Shown piece after piece: positions 54,821 to 61,563 of a stretch of DNA of 64,000 bases; the first letter of the stretch is position 1; each line of letters opens with the position of its first letter. Below the pieces are notes generated by a model. The model saw only the letters and a list, made by a program, of their open reading frames with translations, was not told where the DNA came from and searched no databases. The position numbers and the translations under genes were made by a program. Source of the stretch: Sphingomonadales bacterium (lineage in GTDB: Bacteria > Pseudomonadota > Alphaproteobacteria > Sphingomonadales > Sphingomonadaceae); the NCBI GenBank assembly GCA_016721875.1, contig JADKHG010000003.1, forward strand, positions 248,001 through 312,000. The letters run 5' to 3'.

Positions 54821-55435
54821 ATGGGAATTGTCGAAATTTTGGGGCTTGCTGCTAGTGTCAGCCTGTTATCGGGCTGGCGACTCTATCTGACGGTCTTTGC
54901 GACAGGCCTCGCCATGTCGTCAGGCTATATTGATCTCCCCGAAAATCTGGCGATGCTCGACGCGCTCGCCAATCCGTGGGTGATCGGCGTCGCTGGCCTT
55001 GGTGCGCTCGCCGAGTTTTTCGCCGACAAAATCGCCTGGCTCGATTCGATCTGGGATGGGCTTAACACCCTGATTCGCCCGCTGGGTGGGGCAATGCTCG
55101 CGCTTGCCGTGGTCGATAGCGGCGATCCGGTGTGGCAAGTGGTGGTGTTCCTTCTGGGTGGCGGCGCGGCGCTTGCCAGTCACGCAACCAAGGCAACCGC
55201 GCGCGCCGCAGTGAACACCAGTCCCGAGCCGTTTAGCAATGTCCTTTTGTCGACAGCGGAAGATGTAGCGACCGGTGGCCTGCTGGCGTTGGCCTTTGCC
55301 AATCCGGTGGCCGCCGCAGCGATTGCGGTCGCGTTGCTTGGACTTGCGATTTACGGGCTGTGGAAGGGATACCGGATGTTCAGGCGGGTTTTTCCAAAGC
55401 CTGTGTCCGACACAAAGCCACTGCCCGACAGTTAG
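54821..55435 (+). CDS. DUF4126-family membrane protein
   Basis: This 204-residue protein has multiple hydrophobic segments (ILGLAASVSLLSGWRLYLTV, then VIGVAGLGALAEFFADKIA and later GGGAALASHATKATARA). The Gly/Ala-rich helical pattern is typical of DUF4126. No biochemical function is known for the family. Its ATG is preceded by GGGGAG. It is convergent with marC, overlapping its stop by 4 bases. Confidence 0.82.
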   Translation: MGIVEILGLAASVSLLSGWRLYLTVFATGLAMSSGYIDLPENLAMLDALANPWVIGVAGLGALAEFFADKIAWLDSIWDGLNTLIRPLGGAMLALAVVDSGDPVWQVVVFLLGGGAALASHATKATARAAVNTSPEPFSNVLLSTAEDVATGGLLALAFANPVAAAAIAVALLGLAIYGLWKGYRMFRRVFPKPVSDTKPLPDS

Positions 55436-56052
55436 CCAAAACTCGCATTCAACCCATCAATCACAAATTGCGTTGCCAGCGCGCCAAGCAGCACGCCCAG
55501 CAGACGGGTGATCACTGCCTCGGCTTTTGACCCCAGCACGCGCATGATCGGCCCTGCCGCCAGCAATGCGAGCATCGTCAGCAGCATCACTGCGCCGAGT
55601 GCCGACAGGATGATGCTCGCGCGCTCGATGCCCTCATTCTGCGCCATCAGCAGCATCACCGACGCAATCGAACCTGGCCCGGCAATCATTGGCATGGCCA
55701 TTGGAAAGACGGAGACATCCTCAATCTCTGGCGTTTCGATGATCTTTGCCGCGCGCTCCTCACGCCTCTCAGTGCGTTTTTCAAAGACCATGTCGATCGC
55801 GATCAGAAACAGCATGACGCCGCCAGCAATGCGGAAACTGTCGAGTTCAATATGCAGTGCTGCCAGCAATTTTTCGCCGAACAGCGCGAAGACAAACAAG
55901 ATGCCCGCGGCGATCGCGGTCGCGCGGATCGCCATGTTGCGCCGCTGCGCCGATGTCGCGCCTTTGGTCAAGCTGGCATAAATCGGCGCACAGCCCGGCG
56001 GGTCGATCACCACGAAAAAGGTGATGAAGGCAGAGATGAAAAGGTCAAGCAT
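55432..56052 (-). CDS. MarC-family integral membrane protein
   Basis: This 206-residue protein has six predicted transmembrane segments (starting FISAFITFFVVIDPPGCAPIY). It carries the family segments GGVMLFLIAIDMVFEKRTER and VFPMAMPMIAGPGSIASVMLL. Despite the name (multiple antibiotic resistance) MarC proteins have no proven transport function. It follows the lipoprotein gene by 3 bases on the same strand, and thus closes the run of genes from the queuosine-precursor transporter at 59.7 kb to here. Confidence 0.9.
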   Translation of the reverse strand: MLDLFISAFITFFVVIDPPGCAPIYASLTKGATSAQRRNMAIRATAIAAGILFVFALFGEKLLAALHIELDSFRIAGGVMLFLIAIDMVFEKRTERREERAAKIIETPEIEDVSVFPMAMPMIAGPGSIASVMLLMAQNEGIERASIILSALGAVMLLTMLALLAAGPIMRVLGSKAEAVITRLLGVLLGALATQFVIDGLNASFG

Positions 56053-56055
56053 GAC

Positions 56056-56784
56056 TTACGGCTTTGCAGGCGCCGCAACGCTGTCGCGCAGCACTTCATC
56101 AAAGCCGGTGCCATTCCACAGATTGACTGTGACGACGCGGCTGTTATCGGCGTTGACCACCCAGGTGAAGTTCAGCGATTGGTCGCGGGAAAAACCCATT
56201 TTCATCTTTGCCCCGACCGCCGGAGCCGAAAGCGGAGCGTTGGCCCTACCTTTGCAACTGGCCACTTTGGTTTCGATCATTTCCGGTACCGCGCGCGCTT
56301 TGGAAAGGGCATCGCCATGATCGACCAGCCATTTCCATTCACCCGCGCCCATTGCTGAAACCGGGGCATTGGGATCGACCCGTCCCTTGGGATACCAGTT
56401 CCAGACCGTTGTGAAATAGCCGACCGAACCATCGGGCCGCTGCCACGCACCAGTGGTCACGCCCGTCTTTCCGTCGCAAGACATATAGGTTTTGTGCGGC
56501 TGCCAGACCACAGACTTTGCCGGATCGGCGCGGCCTTTGAGCCATTCTTGCGCGAACACCGGTTCGGGGACGAACATATAGGCTTCCTTCGCCGCAAATT
56601 CGCGAAAGGCGGTCCATTGCCCCTTTTCCTGCGCGGTGCGGTTAAAGGCGATTTCAGCTGCAATCACCGCGCTGGGATTGGCGCTTTGCGGGATAGCAGG
56701 CATCCGTCCGCGCGGCTGTGACGCACAGCCTGCCGCAATCAGTGGAAGCAACAATAAAGCGAAGCGCGATTTTTTTCCGGTCAT
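56056..56784 (-). CDS. Predicted lipoprotein of unknown function
   Basis: I start at 56784 because that ATG gives a signal peptide ending in the lipobox AAGC (in LLLLPLIAAGCASQPRG). The mature part (~215 residues) has an N-terminal domain containing AEIAFNRTAQEKGQWTAFRE and VPEPVFAQEWLKG, followed by a beta-rich section with GYFTTVWNWYPKG. It looks like a SnoaL/DUF4440-type fold, not a certain call. The gene lies 7 bases after folD on the same strand and 3 bases before marC. Confidence 0.75.
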   Translation of the reverse strand: MTGKKSRFALLLLPLIAAGCASQPRGRMPAIPQSANPSAVIAAEIAFNRTAQEKGQWTAFREFAAKEAYMFVPEPVFAQEWLKGRADPAKSVVWQPHKTYMSCDGKTGVTTGAWQRPDGSVGYFTTVWNWYPKGRVDPNAPVSAMGAGEWKWLVDHGDALSKARAVPEMIETKVASCKGRANAPLSAPAVGAKMKMGFSRDQSLNFTWVVNADNSRVVTVNLWNGTGFDEVLRDSVAAPAKP

Positions 56785-56791
56785 GCCGGGA

Positions 56792-57688
56792 TCATAGCCC
56801 TTGCGGATCGCCAAGGCCAGCCCGGCGATGTGCAGCGACCAGCGTGTTGCGCAACAGGCAGGCTATGGTCATCGGCCCGACACCGCCCGGAACTGGGGTG
56901 ATCGCCGATGCCAACCCAAGCGCGCTGGCATAATCGACATCGCCGACCAAACGCCCCTTGCTTTCGCCCGGCGCTGGATCGAGCCGATTAATGCCAACGT
57001 CGATCACGACCGCGCCGGGTTTCAGCCAGTCACCTTTGACCATTTCCGCGCGACCAACGGCAGCGACAACAATGTCGGCCTGTGCCACGCGTTCTTTCAA
57101 ATCTCGCGTACGACTGTGGGCGATGGTGACGGTGCAATTCTCGCCCAGCAGCAATTGCGCCATCGGTTTGCCGACCAGAATCGAGCGACCAATGACAATT
57201 GCATCCTTGCCACTCAAGTCTCCCATGCGGTCTTTCAACAGCATCAGGCTTCCCAAGGGGGTGCACGGCACCAGACCGGGCAAGCCAAGCGCGAGCCGCC
57301 CGGTGCTGATCGGGGTTAGGCCATCGACATCTTTGTCCGGATCAATCGCATCGACCACAGCCTGTTCGTCGAGGTGTTTCGGAAGCGGCAATTGGACAAG
57401 TATGCCATCAACATTATCATCCATATTCAGCTGACGCACCAGCGCGATCAGATCGGCCTGCCTAGTGTCCGCAGGCAGCCGATGCTCGAAACTCTTCATA
57501 CCCGCGGCGACGGTCGCCTTGCCTTTGGAGGCTACATAGACCGCGCTAGCCGGATCTTCGCCGACCAGCACCACCGCGAGCCCGGGCTTACGTCCCGCAC
57601 CCGCGACAAAGGCAGGCACAGCTTCAGCAATCCGGCCGCGCAGCCCGGCGGCGAATGCCTTACCATCAATGACCGCTGCTTCGCTCAA
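56792..57688 (-). CDS. folD: Bifunctional methylenetetrahydrofolate dehydrogenase/cyclohydrolase
   Basis: This 298-residue enzyme interconverts methylene-, methenyl- and formyl-tetrahydrofolate with NADP, feeding one-carbon units into purine and formyl-methionine synthesis. Motifs: [13 protein letters not shown] (catalytic Lys), [26 protein letters not shown] and [15 protein letters not shown]. The start is TTG at 57688, overlapping the yggT stop (TTGA). That start fits the usual MSEA-IDGKAFA N-terminus, though a rare TTG start or a base error cannot be excluded. Confidence 0.97.
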   Translation of the reverse strand: MSEAAVIDGKAFAAGLRGRIAEAVPAFVAGAGRKPGLAVVLVGEDPASAVYVASKGKATVAAGMKSFEHRLPADTRQADLIALVRQLNMDDNVDGILVQLPLPKHLDEQAVVDAIDPDKDVDGLTPISTGRLALGLPGLVPCTPLGSLMLLKDRMGDLSGKDAIVIGRSILVGKPMAQLLLGENCTVTIAHSRTRDLKERVAQADIVVAAVGRAEMVKGDWLKPGAVVIDVGINRLDPAPGESKGRLVGDVDYASALGLASAITPVPGGVGPMTIACLLRNTLVAAHRRAGLGDPQGL

Positions 57689-57990
57689 AGACCACCGCTC
57701 ATGTAAAGATCGTTATAGAGACCAGCGAGCAGCATCTGGATGATACGCAAGCCGACAATCAGCACGATGGGCGAGAAATCGATCATCCCGGTGTCGGGCA
57801 TAATCCGCCGGATCGGCTTGAGGAATGGATCAAGAATCATGTTCAGCGCATGCCAGACCGACGCGACAAAATTGTTCGACAGATTGACCACGTTGAACGC
57901 GATCAGCAGGCTAAGGATGAACTGGACGATCACAACGGTCGAAACGATCGACACAAGATAACCGATGATCTGGATAAGCGCGAGAAGCAT
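57685..57990 (-). CDS. YggT-family membrane protein
   Basis: This 101-residue protein has two hydrophobic segments ([21 protein letters not shown] and [20 protein letters not shown]) with the conserved middle segment [18 protein letters not shown]. YggT-type proteins occur in bacteria and chloroplasts (Ycf19), with roles suggested in osmotic tolerance or division but not firmly known. It overlaps folD by 4 bases, which indicates co-transcription. Confidence 0.9.
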   Translation of the reverse strand: MLLALIQIIGYLVSIVSTVVIVQFILSLLIAFNVVNLSNNFVASVWHALNMILDPFLKPIRRIMPDTGMIDFSPIVLIVGLRIIQMLLAGLYNDLYMSGGL

Positions 57991-58097
57991 TGCTTACTCC
58001 GTTTGGGTTGAGTTGCCTCCCTCTAGCGAGTGGCGCGGAGTGTATCAACACCCTATAACACCCAATGACATCCGAAAACACACTGGAAAACCCAAAC

Positions 58098-58129
58098 TTC
58101 GTCATTCCCGCGAAAGCGGGAATGACGAA
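58098..58129. repeat. REP hairpin between argB and yggT
   Basis: TTCGTCATTCCCGC pairs over 14 bp with GCGGGAATGACGAA around a GAAA tetraloop. Flanking CCCAA/TTGGG extend it further. The core is identical to the units at 54601-54625 and 54681-54705. It lies 10 bases after the argB stop and may stabilise or end the mRNA. Confidence 0.85.
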
Positions 58130-58139
58130 TTGGGTCGTG

Positions 58140-59039
58140 TTATTTATGAACCAAGGTCCCCGCACCCTTCTTGGTGAACATTTCGATCAAAATCGCATGC
58201 GGCACGCGGCCGTCGAGAATGACGGCAGCATCGACGCCGCTTTCAACGGCATGGACGCAGGTGTCGATTTTCGGGATCATCCCCCCGATAATCGTGCCGT
58301 CGGTCTTCAACTCCTCAACCGCTGCCGGGTCCAAATCCGTCAGCAACTGCTTGCTCTTGTCGAGTACACCCGCAACATCGGTCAGCAAAAACAACCGCGC
58401 CGCACCCAGTGCGCTTGCAACCGCACCTGCCATAGTGTCGGCATTGATATTATAGGTGTGGCCATCGTCGCCAATGCCAATGGGGGCGATCACGGGGATC
58501 ATGCCTGCGCCACTAATCGTGTCGATAATGGTGCGGTCCACCCGGTCGGGTTCTCCGACAAAGCCCAGATCGACGACGCGTTCGATATTGCTGTCGGGGT
58601 CTTTGGTGGTGCGTTCGACCTTCACCGCGTGTACAAATCCACCGTCCTTGCCCGATATGCCGACAGCGCGGCCGCCGGCCTGATTGATCCAGCCGACCAG
58701 TTCCTTGTTGATTGCACCTGACAAGACCATTTCGGCAATCTCGGCAGTTTCCTTTGTGGTCACCCGCAGGCCGTCGATAAATTCGGATTCGACACCGACT
58801 TTCTTCAGCATTGCGCCAATCTGCGGGCCGCCGCCATGGACCACCACCGGATTGATGCCGACCGCCTTCAACAGCACGATATCCTCGGCAAAGTCGCGCG
58901 CCAGCCCGGCATCCCCCATCGCGTGGCCACCATATTTGACGACGAAAGTCTTGCCCGCATAGCGTTGCAAATAGGGCAAAGCCTCAGTGAGCGTTTCAGC
59001 CTTGGCGAGCGAAGCAGGGTCTATGGCGTGGTCGGTCAT
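58140..59039 (-). CDS. argB: Acetylglutamate kinase
   Basis: This 299-residue enzyme phosphorylates N-acetyl-L-glutamate with ATP, the second step of arginine synthesis. Motifs: [15 protein letters not shown] (nucleotide-binding), [33 protein letters not shown] and [17 protein letters not shown] (arginine/N-acetylglutamate site). I start at 59039 (ATG, no strong Shine-Dalgarno) because it gives the family-typical N-terminus. It follows the queuosine-precursor transporter by 13 bases. A REP hairpin (58098-58129) follows. Confidence 0.97.
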   Translation of the reverse strand: MTDHAIDPASLAKAETLTEALPYLQRYAGKTFVVKYGGHAMGDAGLARDFAEDIVLLKAVGINPVVVHGGGPQIGAMLKKVGVESEFIDGLRVTTKETAEIAEMVLSGAINKELVGWINQAGGRAVGISGKDGGFVHAVKVERTTKDPDSNIERVVDLGFVGEPDRVDRTIIDTISGAGMIPVIAPIGIGDDGHTYNINADTMAGAVASALGAARLFLLTDVAGVLDKSKQLLTDLDPAAVEELKTDGTIIGGMIPKIDTCVHAVESGVDAAVILDGRVPHAILIEMFTKKGAGTLVHK

Positions 59040-59052
59040 GATGGCGCGCGCG

Positions 59053-59730
59053 TTATGCGCCCGCGCTTCCCCCGTCAAGTTTACGCCCCAGTTTCACCAT
59101 TGCCGAAATCAGGATCGGCACAAACACCACCACCAGCGTCAGTTTGGCAATGATCTGGCCGGTCATGATATTGGCGATCGGCATTTCCTGACCGCTTGCC
59201 GGATCGACCACGCCGTAAAAGGCGATTGTGATGAACAGCACGGTATCTAGCGCCTGTGAAAGCAAGCCTGCAATCAGCCCACGCAGCCACGCCGCCCGAC
59301 CGCTGCCTTCGCCTTTCAGCTTGGTGAAGACATAGACGTTGAGCGTCTGCGAAATGCCGTAGGAAATCAGCCCCGCAAACTGCATCCGCGCGCCCTGCCC
59401 TAATATTCCGGCAAACTGGTCTTGCAACGACCAGAAGGGAGCGGACGGAAGTCGAATGACCAGCCAGATTAGCGCCATCGACAGGATCAACGGAATGAAT
59501 CCGTAACGCACCAGCCGGTCGGCAACGCTCTTGCCATGCAGTTCTGCAACCGCGCTCGACAACACCACCAGCATCAAAAAGGCGAAGATCCCGCTTTCTA
59601 CATTCAGTGGTCCGATATTGGCAATTTTGGTTCCCAGCACACCTGCCAGCACCACCAGCCCCCCATAGACCAGCGAGAAGATGAAAAGCGATTTGGGTAT
59701 TGTTATCGCCGATGGTGCGCTGTCGGTCAT
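59053..59730 (-). CDS. Queuosine-precursor transporter (YhhQ family)
   Basis: This 225-residue protein has six predicted transmembrane segments and family segments such as [20 protein letters not shown] and [24 protein letters not shown] runs. Members import queuosine precursors (preQ0/preQ1), used for tRNA wobble modification. It begins the minus-strand run that includes argB, yggT and folD. The divergent region to the nucleoside transporter is 110 bases long and shows no clear operator. Confidence 0.88.
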   Translation of the reverse strand: MTDSAPSAITIPKSLFIFSLVYGGLVVLAGVLGTKIANIGPLNVESGIFAFLMLVVLSSAVAELHGKSVADRLVRYGFIPLILSMALIWLVIRLPSAPFWSLQDQFAGILGQGARMQFAGLISYGISQTLNVYVFTKLKGEGSGRAAWLRGLIAGLLSQALDTVLFITIAFYGVVDPASGQEMPIANIMTGQIIAKLTLVVVFVPILISAMVKLGRKLDGGSAGA

Positions 59731-59840
59731 GGATGCTTCCCCCCTATATTTTGCGGCTGCGATGGTTAGCGGCTATTTTCGTTGGCGCAAGGCTCAAGGG
59801 GCGCTAACAACCGGGGCAATAACGGGTTGGGGAGTCTTTC

Positions 59841-61076
59841 ATGCAAATTTTGTTGAGCCTGGCCGGGATGGTGCTGATTCTGTTGGTCGCCTTCCTGCTG
59901 TCGTCGAATCGCCGCGCCATTCGTCCGCGCGTTGTAGTGTCGGCCTTTGCCTTGCAGGCGGGCATTGCCGCGCTGGTGCTCTACACCCCATGGGGCAACC
60001 AGATATTGAAGGCAGCCTCGAACGGCGTATCCAACCTTCTCGGCTATGCCAATGAAGGAACCAAATTCCTGTTCGGTGCGCTGGCAACCGATCCGCTGGG
60101 ACAGAATTTTGCGATAGGCGCGCTGCCCGTCATTATCTTTTTCGCGTCGTTCATTTCGATCCTCTATTATGTCGGCGTCATGCAATATGTGATCCGCTGG
60201 ATCGGCGGCGGACTTCAGAAAATCACAGGCATTTCAAAGGTCGAAAGCCTGTGTGCCGCATCGAATATTTTCGTCGGCCAGTCGGAATCGCCGCTTGTCA
60301 TCCGCCCCTATCTTGCCGGCCTCACACCCCAACAATTATTCTGTGTAATGACCGTCGGCATGGCCGGCGTCGCTGGCACAATCCTCGCTGCTTATGCGTC
60401 CATGGGTATCCGTATCGACTATCTGCTTGCGGCCAGCTTCATGTCGGCACCGGGTGGCATATTGATGGCAAAAATGATGATGCCCGATGACCCGAATGCG
60501 CCCCCGCCCGCCGATGATCCCAACATCGCGATGGATATGCATGATGGGGAGGAAAAGCCTGCGAACATCATCATGGCAGCGGCTCAGGGTGCTCAGACCG
60601 GCGTGAAGCTGGCAGTTGCAGTAGGCGCAATGGTGCTGGCATTTGTTGCTTTGGTGGCACTGGCGAACGGCATATTGGGAGGCCTAGGCGGGCTGGTTGG
60701 TATCAAAGGGTTGAGCTTCCAGGGCATCCTTGGCACGGTGTTTTCACCCCTTATGTACTTGTTGGGCGTTCCGTGGAACGAAGCAATGCAGGCAGGTGGG
60801 CTATTTGGCACCAAGATCGTGCTCAACGAATTTGTCTCCTTCATTGATCTTGGCAAGATGAAGGAATTGTCGGAACACACCGTCGCCGTCGTCACCTTTG
60901 CGCTGTGCGGCTTTGCTAATTTCAGCTCAATCGCGATCCAGATGGCCGTCACAGGCAGCCTCGCCCCCAATCAGCGGCCAATGATTGCAAAGCTGGGGTT
61001 GAAGGCATTGGCGGCGGGGTCTTTGTCAAATTTGATGAGCGCCGCCTTGGCTGGGTTGTTTTTGTCTTTGGCTTAA
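59841..61076 (+). CDS. Concentrative nucleoside transporter (NupC/CNT family)
   Basis: This 411-residue protein has about ten hydrophobic segments with the CNT segments QSESPLVIRPYLAGLTPQQ and GMAGVAGTILAAYASMG. GTKIVLNEFVSFIDLGK and the C-terminal GFANFSSIAIQMAVTGSLAP are also present. It should import nucleosides with protons or sodium. The first two hydrophobic segments (LLSLAGMVLILLVAFLLSS) match the N-terminus of the family. GGGGAG precedes the ATG. Gene neighbours do not narrow the substrate. Confidence 0.92.
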   Translation: MQILLSLAGMVLILLVAFLLSSNRRAIRPRVVVSAFALQAGIAALVLYTPWGNQILKAASNGVSNLLGYANEGTKFLFGALATDPLGQNFAIGALPVIIFFASFISILYYVGVMQYVIRWIGGGLQKITGISKVESLCAASNIFVGQSESPLVIRPYLAGLTPQQLFCVMTVGMAGVAGTILAAYASMGIRIDYLLAASFMSAPGGILMAKMMMPDDPNAPPPADDPNIAMDMHDGEEKPANIIMAAAQGAQTGVKLAVAVGAMVLAFVALVALANGILGGLGGLVGIKGLSFQGILGTVFSPLMYLLGVPWNEAMQAGGLFGTKIVLNEFVSFIDLGKMKELSEHTVAVVTFALCGFANFSSIAIQMAVTGSLAPNQRPMIAKLGLKALAAGSLSNLMSAALAGLFLSLA

Positions 61077-61084
61077 GAAAATTG

Positions 61085-61117
61085 TTTCACACGAAAGTTA
61101 CGAAGATTTTCAAGAGG
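61085..61117. repeat. 33-bp inverted repeat, left arm of the GxxExxY cassette
   Basis: The left arm begins TTTCACACGAA and contains TACGAAGATTT. Its reverse complement, with 3 mismatches in 33, is at 61524-61556. It lies 7 bases before the GxxExxY start. Confidence 0.85.
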
Positions 61118-61124
61118 TCCGACT

Positions 61125-61559
61125 ATGACCGACGAAATCGAGGAACTCGCTGGCCAAGTGATCGATGCTGCAATGCAGGTGCATGTCGATATCGGCCCCG
61201 GATTATTCGAATCTGTTTATGAAACATTGCTAGCAAACCGATTACAAAAGTTTGGATTGCATGTTGACCGGCAATTGCCGGTCAAAGCATGTTTGGATGG
61301 CATTGAATTCCCCGAAGCATTCAAGGCCGATTTGCTTATTGAAGGAAAATTACTGGTCGAACTGAAATCCGTCGAAAAACTTGCGCCCGTCCATGCGCGA
61401 CAAACGCTAACCTATCTGCGACTTTTAGATTTACCACTTGGCTTGTTGATCAATTTTGGTGGTATTACGCTTAAAGAAGGACTGAAGAGGATTTTGAACA
61501 ATTATCGACAACCCCGCTACTGTCCTCTTGGAAATCTTCGTAGCCTTCGTGTGAAATAA
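61125..61559 (+). CDS. GxxExxY protein
   Basis: This 144-residue protein carries the name motif in GPGLFESVYETLL (about residues 23-35). It also carries ADLLIEGKLLVELKSVEKL (about 67-85), which looks like the D-(x)n-E-x-K core of a PD-(D/E)xK nuclease-type fold. The biochemical role of the family is not established. The gene is bounded by a 33-bp inverted repeat, and its right arm supplies the last codons (ending RSLRVK). This suggests it travels as a small cassette. It lies between nupC-like and mutS genes and shows no operon link. Confidence 0.9.
   Translation: MTDEIEELAGQVIDAAMQVHVDIGPGLFESVYETLLANRLQKFGLHVDRQLPVKACLDGIEFPEAFKADLLIEGKLLVELKSVEKLAPVHARQTLTYLRLLDLPLGLLINFGGITLKEGLKRILNNYRQPRYCPLGNLRSLRVK
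61524..61556. repeat. 33-bp inverted repeat, right arm of the GxxExxY cassette
   Basis: Reverse complement of 61085-61117 with 3 mismatches. It overlaps the last 11 codons of the GxxExxY gene, so the arm is part of the coding sequence. Confidence 0.85.
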
Positions 61560-61563
61560 AAAG

